This document shows, piece by piece, positions 33,610 through 42,262 of a DNA stretch of 51,622 bases. The position numbers and the translations under genes were made by a program. The stretch is from Rhizobium mesoamericanum STM3625 (GTDB lineage: Bacteria; Pseudomonadota; Alphaproteobacteria; Rhizobiales; Rhizobiaceae), in contig NZ_HF536772.1 in NCBI RefSeq assembly GCF_000312665.1, positions 395,264 through 446,885 on the forward strand. The letters are read 5' to 3'. The notes under the pieces are model-generated. The model was not told where the DNA came from and searched no databases. It saw only the letters and a program-made list of their open reading frames with translations. The stretch's first letter is position 1. Every line of letters begins with the position of its first letter.

Positions 33610-34899
33610 ATGGTGCGCATTCCTCCAGCCAGCGAAGCAACCGACGTCACGACGAACCGCATGGTTCACGAGCTCGCGGCTCTTGATTTCGACGCACCGC
33701 AGGCGGATGCGCGCGTTGAAGTCGGCCGGCGGGGTCGCGAACTCTGCCTTTACTCAGGCAAGTTGGGCTACGAGCTGCAGGAGGAGCTCGATTTCCTGTC
33801 TAACCGGGCGATGGAGCCGAATGTCTTCTTCACTGGGCGCTTTCTCGCGCCGGCCATGCCGCGGCTAGATGACCGACAGGTGAAATTCGCCCTGTTGCGG
33901 GACCAGAGCGACACGCGAAGCCGGATGCGTTTCCTTATGCCGTTCTCCGTCGAAAAGCCCGGCTTCGCCGTCGGCCCCTCCATCGTGCGTGTCTGGTCGA
34001 ACAGCTTCGCCCCGCTTGGCACGCCGCTGATCGATGCCGAGGATGCAGGCGAGACGCTGGACAATCTCTTTGACGGCCTCACTCATCGGGATCTGCGCCT
34101 GCCGCCGATCCTCGTGCTGCCGGATGTCAGGCTGAACGGCATCTTTGCACGAATGGTAAGGGCAGTCGCCATCAGCCGCAATCTGCCGATCACGATCACC
34201 AGCCCCTATCAGCGTGCGATGTTACAGAGTGATGAGGATGCGGCCGCCTATCTGCGCAATGCGATTTCTTCATCGCATCTGAAGGAGATGCGCCGTCAAT
34301 GGCGTCTGCTCGAAGAGTTGGGCACGGTGGTCTACAGCGTTGCCCGCCAGCCCCGCGAAATCCACGTACGTTTCGAGGAATTCCTTGCCCTTGAGGCAGG
34401 CGGCTGGAAGGGCAAGAAGCGTACCGCGTTGGTGACCGACCGCTACCACACCGCGTTTGCCCGAGAGGCCGTCTCCAATCTTGCTGCGGTCGATGCAGTA
34501 CGCATTCATACGATCGACCTCAACGGGAAGGCGATCGCCTCGATGGTGATCTTGATGATGGGCAGCGAGGCCTATACCTGGAAGACGGCCTACAACGAAG
34601 CCTATGCGCGCTATTCGCCAGGCAAGCTGCTGATGGGCGAGTTAACGGAATGGCACCTCGACGACGCCAACATCGCACGCTCCGATTCCTGCGCCGCCCC
34701 CGATCACCCGATGATCAACCGCTTTTGGAAGGAGCGGGAGGACATGGGGACCATGGTGATCGGGCTTCACCAGAATGGAGACCGCGACGTGCGCCAGGTG
34801 GCGGCCCAACTTCACATGTACAGCAGCACCCGCAACGTTGCGAAGTTGCTGCGCCAGAAGATCGTGTCTCTCGCCCGGCGCGGCAAGTCTCCTCAGTGA
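33610..34899 (+). CDS. BioF2/CelD-like GNAT acetyltransferase
   Basis: The 429-residue protein belongs to the Acetyltransf_6 (BioF2/CelD-like) branch of the GNAT fold, in which a double GNAT unit builds the enzyme. The second half shows the typical order: RFEEFLALEAGGWKGKKRTA, then AFAREAVSNLAAVDAVRIHT, LNGKAIASMVILMMGSEAYTWKTAYNEAYARYSPGKLLM. Members act in exopolysaccharide or cellulose modification and in cell-wall peptide branching (FemAB-like). It follows the flippase by 4 bases, so acylation of the exported glycan is a fair inference. Its frame is open far upstream inside the flippase gene, but the ATG at 33610 is the sensible start. Confidence 0.8.
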   Translation: MVRIPPASEATDVTTNRMVHELAALDFDAPQADARVEVGRRGRELCLYSGKLGYELQEELDFLSNRAMEPNVFFTGRFLAPAMPRLDDRQVKFALLRDQSDTRSRMRFLMPFSVEKPGFAVGPSIVRVWSNSFAPLGTPLIDAEDAGETLDNLFDGLTHRDLRLPPILVLPDVRLNGIFARMVRAVAISRNLPITITSPYQRAMLQSDEDAAAYLRNAISSSHLKEMRRQWRLLEELGTVVYSVARQPREIHVRFEEFLALEAGGWKGKKRTALVTDRYHTAFAREAVSNLAAVDAVRIHTIDLNGKAIASMVILMMGSEAYTWKTAYNEAYARYSPGKLLMGELTEWHLDDANIARSDSCAAPDHPMINRFWKEREDMGTMVIGLHQNGDRDVRQVAAQLHMYSSTRNVAKLLRQKIVSLARRGKSPQ

Positions 34900-34918
34900 G
34901 CTCCTCGAGGCAAACGTC

Positions 34919-36547
34919 TCAGCCCGTGCTTGCCCGCTCTCTGAGAAGGCGGCGAATCACCTTGCCTGTTGTCGTTAGCGGCAATTCCGAGACGAATTCC
35001 ACCTCGCGTGGATATTCGTGCATCGAAAGCCGCATCTTCACCCAGTCGCTGATATCGGAGGCCAAGCAATCGCTTGGCTCGAACCCCGGCGCCAGCACGA
35101 TATAGGCCTTGACGATCTCGGTACGAACGGGATCGGGCTTGCCGACTGCTGCGGCGAGCTGCACGGCCGGATGGCCGCTGAGACAATCCTCGATTTCCGC
35201 TGGCCCAATGCGATAACCCGAAGAAGTGATGACATCGTCATCCCGGCCAAAGAAGGTGACGTAGCCGTCTGCATCCTGGCGCCCGATATCGCCCGTCAGC
35301 AGCCAATCGCCCGCAAACTTCCGTTCGGTTGCGGCTGCGTCATTCCAATAACCGAGAAACATGACGGGATCCGGCCGACGGATGGCGATCTGCCCGGTTT
35401 CACCAACGGGAAGCTCCTCTCCAGATTCGCTGACGATAGCCACGCCATGCCCGGGCACGGGCCGACCGATCGCACCGGGACGGCTGATACCGATCGCTGC
35501 GCTCGACGACAGCACGAAATTGCACTCCGTCTGCCCGTAGAACTCGTTGACGGTAATCCCAAGCGTCCGCTTGGCCCACTCCAGCGTTTCGGCACCAAGG
35601 GACTCGCCCGCCGCGCCGATCGTGCGCAGCACGAGGTCATACTTGGAGCGTGGGTCGGGCACCGATTTCAGCAGCCGGAGCGCTGTCGGCGGAATGAAGC
35701 CGTTGCGCACCTTCATCTCAGACATGATGCGAAAGGCCGTGTCGGCATCGAATTTCTGCGCCGGCGACGAGACGACAGGGATGCCGAGCAGCAGGCTTGG
35801 CAGCAGCGCATTCAACAGGCCGCCAGCCCAGGCCCAGTCCGACGGCGTCCAGACCTTGTCGCCCGGCAGCGGGAAGCCCTCATGGGCGAATTGCATCCCC
35901 GGTATGTGCCCGACCAGCACCCGATGACCGTGAAGGGCGCCCTTCGGCGGACCGGTGGTTCCCGACGTGAAGATCATCAATGCCGGGTCATCGGGCGCCG
36001 TCTTCGCGACCTCGAAGACCGGCGGATGGCCCGCCACCAGCGAGGCAAATGATCGTGCGCCTTGGCCATCGCCATCGACGCTGATGACCTCGGTCAGATC
36101 AGCGAGCCGACGACGGATTTGGCTGACGCGGTCAAGCCCGAATGTGTTGGTGATAACTGTACAAGCGCCTGCCGTTCGCAGCCGATATTCAAGCGCCTCG
36201 ACACCGAAGAGCAATGCCAGCGGCAGCGCGATCGCGCCCATCTTGTAGATCGCGACATGGGCAACGACCGTCTCGAAGGACTGAGGCAGAAGCAGCGCGA
36301 CACGATCGCCCTTCTTCACCCCCAGCGACACCAAAGCATTGGCGAGCGACGACGAGCGGTCGGCCAGCTCGCGATACGTCATTGAGAGGTGGTCGCCGTC
36401 AGGACTGAAGTGCTCAAGGCAAACCCGCTCCGGCGCCCGCTCGGCCCAGTCGTCGCTGACCGCACGGCCAATATTGAAATCCTCCGGAATGTCCCACGCA
36501 AAATCGCGGTAAAGGTCTTCATAGCGATCGCGTTGCGGCAGTCTCAT
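34919..36547 (-). CDS. AMP-forming acyl-CoA synthetase
   Basis: The 542-residue enzyme activates a carboxylic acid to its CoA ester through an acyl-adenylate. It has the AMP-binding loop TSGTTGPPKG at 194-203, the EFYGQTECN motif, the YRIGPAEIE hinge region and the catalytic Lys529 in the C-terminal TTTGKVIRR. The family layout fits medium-chain or acetoacetyl/benzoate-type synthetases; no sequence feature fixes the acid. I took the ATG at 36547; a TTG six codons upstream keeps the frame open. It converges on the acetyltransferase and is divergent from the aldo/keto reductase. Confidence 0.9.
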   Translation of the reverse strand: MRLPQRDRYEDLYRDFAWDIPEDFNIGRAVSDDWAERAPERVCLEHFSPDGDHLSMTYRELADRSSSLANALVSLGVKKGDRVALLLPQSFETVVAHVAIYKMGAIALPLALLFGVEALEYRLRTAGACTVITNTFGLDRVSQIRRRLADLTEVISVDGDGQGARSFASLVAGHPPVFEVAKTAPDDPALMIFTSGTTGPPKGALHGHRVLVGHIPGMQFAHEGFPLPGDKVWTPSDWAWAGGLLNALLPSLLLGIPVVSSPAQKFDADTAFRIMSEMKVRNGFIPPTALRLLKSVPDPRSKYDLVLRTIGAAGESLGAETLEWAKRTLGITVNEFYGQTECNFVLSSSAAIGISRPGAIGRPVPGHGVAIVSESGEELPVGETGQIAIRRPDPVMFLGYWNDAAATERKFAGDWLLTGDIGRQDADGYVTFFGRDDDVITSSGYRIGPAEIEDCLSGHPAVQLAAAVGKPDPVRTEIVKAYIVLAPGFEPSDCLASDISDWVKMRLSMHEYPREVEFVSELPLTTTGKVIRRLLRERASTG

Positions 36548-36635
36548 CGGCGGAAATCCAGTCAAATGCTGCAGCAGCTAACACCCAGAGCTCCTTTTAC
36601 GCAAGCGCGAGAGCAAAGGAGGCACCCTGTTCGGT

Positions 36636-36651
36636 CACAAAACTTTTTGTG
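36636..36651. promoter_or_regulatory. Palindrome in the acyl-CoA synthetase / aldo-keto reductase divergent region
   Basis: CACAAAA-CT-TTTTGTG forms a 7-bp inverted repeat with two central bases, about 80 bases from the reductase start and about 90 from the synthetase start. It is a candidate operator for the divergent pair. Confidence 0.35.
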
Positions 36652-36730
36652 TGAGTGGCAGACACTTTCGCGTTTGCCGCGCTAGATCAAAGGGCGCGCT
36701 GGGTAGCGACTCGATATTGGGAGCGATTTC

Positions 36731-37711
36731 ATGGACTACGTCAAATTCGGCGGCACTGGCTTGGAAGTGTCGAAGATCTGCCTTGGCTGCATGACCTTCG
36801 GCGAGCCCGGCCGCGGCAACCACAGCTGGACGCTCGGTGAAGAGGACAGCCGTGCACTGATCAAGCAGGCACTGGATCTCGGTATCAACTTTCTCGATAC
36901 CGCCAATACCTATTCGGATGGCTCCTCGGAGGAGATCGTCGGGCGAGCTATTAAGGATTTTTCAAAGCGCGACGACATCGTACTCGCGACCAAGGTCTTC
37001 AATCGCATGCGCCCCGGCCCGAACGGCGCCGGCCTGTCGCGCAAGGCGATCTTCGATGAGATCGACAACAGCCTGCGTCGCCTCGGCACTGACTATGTCG
37101 ACCTCTACCAGATCCACCGTTTTGACTATACGACACCAATCGAGGAAACGCTTGAAGCGCTGCATGATGTCGTGAAGGCAGGCAAAGCGCGCTATATCGG
37201 CGCGTCCTCCATGTATGCCTGGCAATTCGCCAAGATGCTCTACATCGCACGTGCCAACGGCTGGACACCCTTTGTCAGCATGCAGAACCATCTCAACCTG
37301 CTTTACCGCGAGGAAGAGCGCGAAATGCTGCCCTTCTGCCAGGATCAGAAAATCGCCGTGATTCCCTGGAGTCCGCTCGCTCGCGGCCGGCTGACGCGGG
37401 ATTGGGATGAAAAGACGACACGCAGCGAGACAGACGAATTCGGCAAGACGCTCTATAGGCAAGCGGAAGACGCTGACCGCACCATTATTGGCGTCGTCGG
37501 CAAGCTGGCCAAGAAGTATGGCGTTTCCCGCGCCCAGATCGCGACGGCCTGGATCCTGCAGAAAAGCGCGGTGACGGCGCCGATCATCGGCGCGTCGAAA
37601 GCCAACCACCTGGCCGACTCGGTTGCGGCACTCGCCGTCAAGCTGACGGCGGAAGATGTTGCCACACTCGAGGGGCCTTATGTCCCCCATCGCGTTGAAG
37701 GTTTCAAGTAA
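36731..37711 (+). CDS. Aldo/keto reductase
   Basis: The 326-residue NADPH-dependent oxidoreductase has the full catalytic tetrad: Asp56 and Tyr61 (LDTANTYSDG), Lys88 (LATKVF) and His129 (YQIHRFD). The layout (LGCMTFG start, PIIGASKANHL cofactor motif near the end) fits the AKR branch that includes YajO/Tas-type enzymes reducing aldehydes and ketones. The specific substrate is unknown. Its ATG at 36731 follows a GGAGCG site. Confidence 0.92.
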   Translation: MDYVKFGGTGLEVSKICLGCMTFGEPGRGNHSWTLGEEDSRALIKQALDLGINFLDTANTYSDGSSEEIVGRAIKDFSKRDDIVLATKVFNRMRPGPNGAGLSRKAIFDEIDNSLRRLGTDYVDLYQIHRFDYTTPIEETLEALHDVVKAGKARYIGASSMYAWQFAKMLYIARANGWTPFVSMQNHLNLLYREEEREMLPFCQDQKIAVIPWSPLARGRLTRDWDEKTTRSETDEFGKTLYRQAEDADRTIIGVVGKLAKKYGVSRAQIATAWILQKSAVTAPIIGASKANHLADSVAALAVKLTAEDVATLEGPYVPHRVEGFK

Positions 37712-37783
37712 CGCGACCATTTGGAGCTCCAAGCTCGCTTGCATGAACGCCGACGGCCATTCGCTCCCCTCAAGGATCTTGCC

Positions 37784-38578
37784 ATGATGACCATTCCCTT
37801 CGAGGCTCGCCGCTTTCAGTCCACGGCGGCCTATTACACGCGCTATCGCGTCCCCTACCCTAATGAACTCATTGCGCGGGTCGCTGCCCGCGCGGGGCTC
37901 ACGGCCGGTGAACGCGTGCTTGACCTAGGCTGCGGGCCGGGTCAACTCGGCATCGCCCTTGCACGACTGGCCGGCGTTGATGTCACGGGGCTCGATCCCG
38001 AGCCGGAAATGCTGGACGCCGCGCGTGCCGATGCGGCCGCTGCTGGTGTCGATATTACGTTCGCTAAAGGGTCGTCATACGATCTCGGTCCGCACGTCGC
38101 GCCACTCAAAATGACGGTCATGGGGCGCTCCTTCCATTGGATGGATCGCCCGGCAACGTTGAAGGCTCTGGACGAGATAACCGTTCCCGACGGCTGTATC
38201 GTGCTGTTCGGCGACCGCCATATCTCCTCGACGCCCGATTGGCGACAGGCTGTTAACAAGCTTGCCGAAACTTTCTCGCCGGAGCGCAACGCCGATCGCG
38301 AACGACGAAATGGGCCAGATTGGGTCGAGCACGAAAGCATCCTGCTTCGCTCTCCCTTCAGCGATCTGGAGAGGATCTCGGTTATCAGGGACCGCATGCT
38401 CAGCCTCGACGATATCGTCGGGCGCGCCTTCTCAACCTCAGTGACATCGCCCCTGGCGCTCGGCCAAAGAGCAATTGCCTTCGAAACAGCCCTTCGGGAC
38501 ACCCTCCTTGCGCTTTCGCCCGAGGGCACCTTCGCGGAGGTGGTGGAGATCGGCGGTCTAATCGCTCGGAGAGGCTAA
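37784..38578 (+). CDS. Class I SAM-dependent methyltransferase
   Basis: The 264-residue protein has motif I VLDLGCGPGQLG near residues 45-56, the acidic ribose loop (LDPEPEMLDAA) and a RSFHWMDRPATLKALDE segment typical of the type 11 methyltransferases. No substrate can be assigned. The ATG at 37784 has an AAGGA site; the next codon is also ATG, and the frame is open another 21 codons upstream. It lies 72 bases after the reductase and converges on tetR, with the stops overlapping by three bases. Confidence 0.85.
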   Translation: MMTIPFEARRFQSTAAYYTRYRVPYPNELIARVAARAGLTAGERVLDLGCGPGQLGIALARLAGVDVTGLDPEPEMLDAARADAAAAGVDITFAKGSSYDLGPHVAPLKMTVMGRSFHWMDRPATLKALDEITVPDGCIVLFGDRHISSTPDWRQAVNKLAETFSPERNADRERRNGPDWVEHESILLRSPFSDLERISVIRDRMLSLDDIVGRAFSTSVTSPLALGQRAIAFETALRDTLLALSPEGTFAEVVEIGGLIARRG

Positions 38579-39159
38579 CCATTGGTTCTGTTCGCAGGGG
38601 AAAGCACATCGCGCGTCGTATAGAGAAAGCTATCGGAGAGCTCGCGATTCTCGACGGCGCGCGCCAGTATCACCGCACCCATCATCGCCGAAAGCGTTGA
38701 AAATCCCTTCTCGCGTCGCTCTTCTGGAGTTTCTCCGCGAACGATCTCCGACAGAATATCGACAAGCATCGACAACCCATCGTTGAAGGTTTCGCGCACT
38801 GCTCCGTGGCTGCGGCTGACTTCCTGGGCAAGCGAGGCAAAGACGCAACTACCGCCGGGATCATCGACGCTGCAGCGCGACAGATAATGATCGAGCAACG
38901 CATCGAGCGGCCGCTCCGGCGCCGAAGCTATGATCTCATTCCAGCGGATCTTGACCTTCTCGATCAGGGCGCGGCTTACTTCCAGCGCCAATTCTTCCTT
39001 AGATTCGAAGTGCCCATAGAACCCGCCATGTGTCATTCCGGCGGCCTTCATGATCTCGGCGACGCCTATGCCGTCGAAGCCCCTTTCGCGAAACAATACA
39101 CCGGCGACCTGCAGAATCTTCTCGCGATTTTCCGCAAATTTTTCTCGGCTGACCCGCAT
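38575..39159 (-). CDS. TetR/AcrR-family transcriptional regulator
   Basis: The 194-residue repressor has an N-terminal helix-turn-helix (about 10-58; GFDGIGVAEIMKAAGMTHGGFYGHFESKEEL) and a C-terminal ligand domain with a SVDDPGGSCVFASL stretch seen in regulators of drug and aromatic-compound efflux. It is divergent from an MFS transporter gene and very probably controls it. The intergenic region has two matching operator-like sites, one inside its own promoter, so autoregulation is likely. The ATG at 39159 follows a GCGGAG site. Confidence 0.92.
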   Translation of the reverse strand: MRVSREKFAENREKILQVAGVLFRERGFDGIGVAEIMKAAGMTHGGFYGHFESKEELALEVSRALIEKVKIRWNEIIASAPERPLDALLDHYLSRCSVDDPGGSCVFASLAQEVSRSHGAVRETFNDGLSMLVDILSEIVRGETPEERREKGFSTLSAMMGAVILARAVENRELSDSFLYTTRDVLSPANRTNG

Positions 39160-39188
39160 TCGCTTCTCCGCAATTGGTAGCTTGACAA

Positions 39189-39217
39189 ATTATATGACGT
39201 CCATCATCAATACGCAA
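39189..39217 (-). promoter_or_regulatory. tetR promoter
   Basis: On the minus strand TTGCGT (39217-39212) and a perfect TATAAT (39194-39189) are separated by 17 bases, an excellent sigma-70 pair about 30 bases before the regulator start. Operator copy 1 lies between the two hexamers. Confidence 0.7.
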
Positions 39218-39240
39218 TAATTATGATGGTTATCATCTAA
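39190..39240. promoter_or_regulatory. Twin TetR operator-like sites between tetR and the MFS gene
   Basis: Two 20-base sites match at 15 positions in opposite orientation: 39190-39209 (plus strand, ATGACGTCCATCAT core) and 39221-39240 (minus strand, ATGATAACCATCAT core). Each core is itself an imperfect palindrome, ATGAT-NNNN-ATCAT. The first overlaps the tetR -10/-35 spacer and the second lies toward the MFS start, so one regulator could control both genes. Confidence 0.6.
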
Positions 39241-39286
39241 AAGCCTCCGATAGTCTGCGACAACCCCCCACACGGAACGGGTCCCC

Positions 39287-40585
39287 ATGGTATCGACTGT
39301 ACTTGCCTCATCGCTCGCGCGGCGCAACATCCATTACGGATGGGTGGTCGTCGCGACAACCTTCCTCACCATGCTGGTGACCGCCGGTGCCATGGGTGCC
39401 CCCGGCGTCCTTATCAGGCCGCTTCAGGACGAGTTCGGCTGGGAGACCTCACAAATATCCTCCGCACTTGCCGTCCGACTGATTCTCTTCGGGCTCATGG
39501 GACCGTTCTCGGCCGCTTTCATGAACTATTTCGGCGTTCGCAAGGTCATCGTCTTCGCCATGGCCCTGATCGGTAGCGGCTTCGTCGGTTCTCTCTTCAT
39601 GACCGAGCTCTGGCAGTTGCTTCTGCTCTGGGGCATTGTCGTCGGCTTCGGCACTGGGCTGACCGCCATGGTGCTTGCCGCGACTGTGTCGGCCCGCTGG
39701 TTCACCAAGCATCGTGGCCTTGTGGTCGGCATGCTATCGGCGAGCTCGGCGACCGGGCAGTTGGTCTTCCTGCCGCTGATGGCGGAACTGACTGAACGCT
39801 ACGGATGGCGCGGAACGGTATTTTTCGTCTGCGGCATGATCATGCTTGCCGCGCTATTGGTGCTCGCCTTCATGCGGGACCGTCCCTCCGACCTCAACCT
39901 GCCGGCCTTCGGCGACGAACATGTCACGCCGCACCTGCCGCCCCAAGGTGGCCTGCTGGCAATGCTGGCAACCCCAATCACGGTTCTCAAGGAAATCGCT
40001 ACGACCTCGACCTTCTGGATCCTGTTTGCCACCTTCTTCATCTGTGGCCTTAGTACCAATGGCCTGATTCAGACGCATTTCGTCACACTCTGCGGCGATT
40101 TCGGCATTGTGCCTGTGGCTGCCGCGAGCGTCCTTGCCGTTATGGGCATTTTCGATTTCTTTGGCACGATTGGCTCCGGCTGGCTTTCGGATCGCTTCGA
40201 TAATCGCTGGCTGCTCTTCTGGTACTATGGTCTGCGTGGCCTCTCACTACTGTTCCTGCCTTTCAGCAATTTCAGCTTCTACGGCCTATCGATCTTCGCG
40301 GTTTTCTATGGCCTTGATTGGATTGCCACCGTGCCGCCGACCGTCAAGATCGCCGCCGATCGCTTCGGCCGCGAAAAGGCCGGCCTCGTCTTTGGCTGGG
40401 TCTTCGCCGGCCATCAGCTTGGAGCTGCGACCGCAGCGTATGGCGCCGGTTGGTCGCGCACGGAACTCCAGAGCTATCTACCGGCCTTCTTCATCGCTGG
40501 CGCCTTCTGCCTGCTCGCCTCGATCCTCGCGATCACGTTGAAGAAGTCCGGCCTCCACCAGCCCGCCACCGCCACTGCACATTGA
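39287..40585 (+). CDS. MFS transporter
   Basis: The 432-residue protein has 12 predicted membrane segments in two halves, a charged central loop (about 205-235) and the MFS loop RKVIVF after the second helix. The overall pattern resembles the OFA / monocarboxylate-type families, which move organic acids, but a drug-efflux role fits the TetR neighbour equally well. The ATG at 39287 is the likely start; no strong ribosome site precedes it. It is divergent from tetR and precedes the tRNA-Leu gene. Confidence 0.88.
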   Translation: MVSTVLASSLARRNIHYGWVVVATTFLTMLVTAGAMGAPGVLIRPLQDEFGWETSQISSALAVRLILFGLMGPFSAAFMNYFGVRKVIVFAMALIGSGFVGSLFMTELWQLLLLWGIVVGFGTGLTAMVLAATVSARWFTKHRGLVVGMLSASSATGQLVFLPLMAELTERYGWRGTVFFVCGMIMLAALLVLAFMRDRPSDLNLPAFGDEHVTPHLPPQGGLLAMLATPITVLKEIATTSTFWILFATFFICGLSTNGLIQTHFVTLCGDFGIVPVAAASVLAVMGIFDFFGTIGSGWLSDRFDNRWLLFWYYGLRGLSLLFLPFSNFSFYGLSIFAVFYGLDWIATVPPTVKIAADRFGREKAGLVFGWVFAGHQLGAATAAYGAGWSRTELQSYLPAFFIAGAFCLLASILAITLKKSGLHQPATATAH

Positions 40586-40593
40586 TGTCGTTC

Positions 40594-40616
40594 TCCGGCA
40601 GCAGCCTCCTGCCGGA
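40594..40616 (+). terminator. Hairpin after the MFS gene
   Basis: A perfect 8-bp stem (40594-40601 with 40609-40616) and a seven-base loop lie just past the MFS stop. There is no T-run, so the terminator call is weak. Confidence 0.4.
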
Positions 40617-40653
40617 AACTCCAATAAATCAAACCGAGAACTTCGTCCGCCGT

Positions 40654-40682
40654 CTTGCGCGCGCGGGCGAACGCATGCTAGA
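40654..40682 (+). promoter_or_regulatory. Candidate promoter of tRNA-Leu
   Basis: CTTGCGC with the -35 hexamer at 40654-40659, a 17-base spacer and CTAGAC at 40677-40682 match the rhizobial sigma-70 pattern (CTTGAC-N17-CTATAT) moderately. It lies 24 bases before the tRNA 5' end. Confidence 0.5.
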
Positions 40683-40705
40683 CACCCGCCTCGTCGGTAT
40701 CCGTT

Positions 40706-40790
40706 GCCCCATTGGCGGAATTGGTAGACGCGCTCGACTCAAAATCGAGTTTCGAAAGAAGTGCTGGTTCGACTCCGGCATGGGGCACCA
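40706..40790 (+). tRNA. tRNA-Leu (anticodon CAA)
   Basis: An 85-base class II tRNA: acceptor stem GCCCCAT pairs with ATGGGGC, followed by an encoded ACCA end. The anticodon stem CTCGA/TCGAG closes the loop CTCAAAA with anticodon CAA, reading UUG. A long variable arm (TTTCGAAAGAA region) and the GGTTCGACTCC T-arm are as expected for leucine tRNA. Confidence 0.97.
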
Positions 40791-40858
40791 CCGACAGCAT
40801 CCCCGATCTGATCGCGTTTTCACTCCTTCAGCTGGGATAGGGGCGTCACATGGAGCCC

Positions 40859-42001
40859 TCAGTGAAAACTTCCAGCGAACACGACGCCTAGTGAGATAAA
40901 AATCACCGTCCCCACGACCATGGTAAACCTCGTGATTGCCTCGGGGACGTGAATCCCTGCCGCATCGACCTTCAATGCCAGATAGAGTGGGAAAGCCACA
41001 AAAAAGATTGAGATCCACTTCGGGCGCATCAACGTGGCATCAAGGGAGAGCATGATCACGAAGACCAGAATCATGCTGATGACGAGCATTCGGCCGATAA
41101 CCCGTGTCCATTCGCTGCTCGCGCTAAAGATCGTGCGGATATGCCCCCGATAGGCGGCGGCAAAAATGGCAAGCGTCAATGCGGAGCATTTGATAATCGA
41201 TGCGACCAACTGCCAGGCAGCGTTCAGCTGGCCGGGAATCGCGCTTCTCGCTGCAGCCCGCATCTCCATCAACGTATTGCCAGTCGCTGCATCCAGATGG
41301 GTTGTGGCCCAATAGACATGCGGACCGGCGACGATCAGACCAACTGCAATGGTAACGGCCAGCCGCCAGTTGAGAACCAATCGCCGAAGCCCGGGTTCGA
41401 GCAGAAGCGCAACAGCGGTTGCGAAAGGAATGATCGCGAAGTTGTACTTTGCAAGGAATCCCATACCGGCTACGGCTCCGAGAAGCGCATAGCTGCCGCT
41501 CGATGGGCGTTCTGCCATCAGCACCAGCACGTACAGGAAGATCGCAACGACGGCGAAGGCACCAACGCTGTGAGTCAAATCCCGCTGAGACAGCAGAAAG
41601 ACCGCAGGCAGGCTGAGGAAACCGAGGACAGAGATCCAGGCGGTTTCGCGCTCCGTTACGATTTTGCGGGCCGCCAATCCGAGAAAGATACAGGTCGCCA
41701 GCAGCGTGGCATTCTTCACGAAGGCAAGTGTAGCGACTGACACGCCAAAGAGCCTGCTGAAACAGTAAAACAGCCAATTGTAGAGCGGCGGCTGGTTCCC
41801 ATAGCCGAGCTGCAGCGCGTGCGAGAACGCAACCTGTTGCGCCTCGTCGGACGCCAGATCACCGCCACGCAAGAGCCTAAGAATGAAGCTGGCAGTGAAA
41901 TATGTTGACAGCAAAAGTACCGGCAGGAGCGCGTTCAGCCGCGGGTCGCGCCGGATGGAAACGTATGAACCATTGGCAGTATCAGTCAATTCGGAACCCA
42001 C
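40859..42001 (-). CDS. GT-C-type membrane glycosyltransferase (PMT_2/ArnT-like)
   Basis: This integral membrane protein (about 380 residues) has some 10-12 hydrophobic helices. Its early loop carries the acidic GDLASDEAQQVAFSHALQL motif followed by GYGNQPPLYNWLFY, the pattern of dolichyl/undecaprenyl-phosphate-sugar transferases of family GT39/83 (ArnT, PMT_2). Such enzymes move a sugar from a lipid carrier to lipid A, protein or polysaccharide outside the inner membrane. The acceptor is unknown. The start is uncertain: the GTG at 42001 is used, another GTG lies at 42073 and a TTG at 41989, and none has a strong ribosome site. It is divergent from the antiporter gene. Confidence 0.82.
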   Translation of the reverse strand: MGSELTDTANGSYVSIRRDPRLNALLPVLLLSTYFTASFILRLLRGGDLASDEAQQVAFSHALQLGYGNQPPLYNWLFYCFSRLFGVSVATLAFVKNATLLATCIFLGLAARKIVTERETAWISVLGFLSLPAVFLLSQRDLTHSVGAFAVVAIFLYVLVLMAERPSSGSYALLGAVAGMGFLAKYNFAIIPFATAVALLLEPGLRRLVLNWRLAVTIAVGLIVAGPHVYWATTHLDAATGNTLMEMRAAARSAIPGQLNAAWQLVASIIKCSALTLAIFAAAYRGHIRTIFSASSEWTRVIGRMLVISMILVFVIMLSLDATLMRPKWISIFFVAFPLYLALKVDAAGIHVPEAITRFTMVVGTVIFISLGVVFAGSFH

Positions 42002-42108
42002 ACTCGCTCGGATTGGACGGAAATTCAGCAAGGGAAATATGCAGTTCCTCTGACAGACTGTATAGCGCCTCACGTGCAGTTTCGAGGACTTGCCAGCATT
42101 CTTCCGAA

Positions 42109-42138
42109 GGCAAGTGTTGCGTCAGCGCAACGCTTGCC
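42109..42138. promoter_or_regulatory. Long inverted repeat between the glycosyltransferase and antiporter genes
   Basis: GGCAAGTGTTGCG at 42109-42121 pairs with 42126-42138 over 13 bases with one G-T wobble, leaving a TCAG loop. No T-run follows on either strand. It sits between two divergent genes, so it is a candidate operator or a transcribed leader hairpin. Confidence 0.5.
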
Positions 42139-42262
42139 CGTCTGGAGTTACGGCATTGGTGCCTCAATCGTGCTCCAGCGATTGGCTGGACGTTACAAAT
42201 CAACTGTTTAATTTCTTGGCTGTTTCGGCCAAACTGCGCCCGCCAATAGGGAAAGCGCACGC

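Noticed and set aside
40706..40790. tRNA-Leu as the attachment site of an integrated element
   Set aside because: No integrase gene, no direct repeat of the tRNA 3' end and no foreign-looking block follow it in the window.
41982..42260. A leftward 92-codon reading frame overlapping the glycosyltransferase start
   Set aside because: Composition is unlike a real protein, it overlaps the long hairpin and the glycosyltransferase gene, and no start signal is present.
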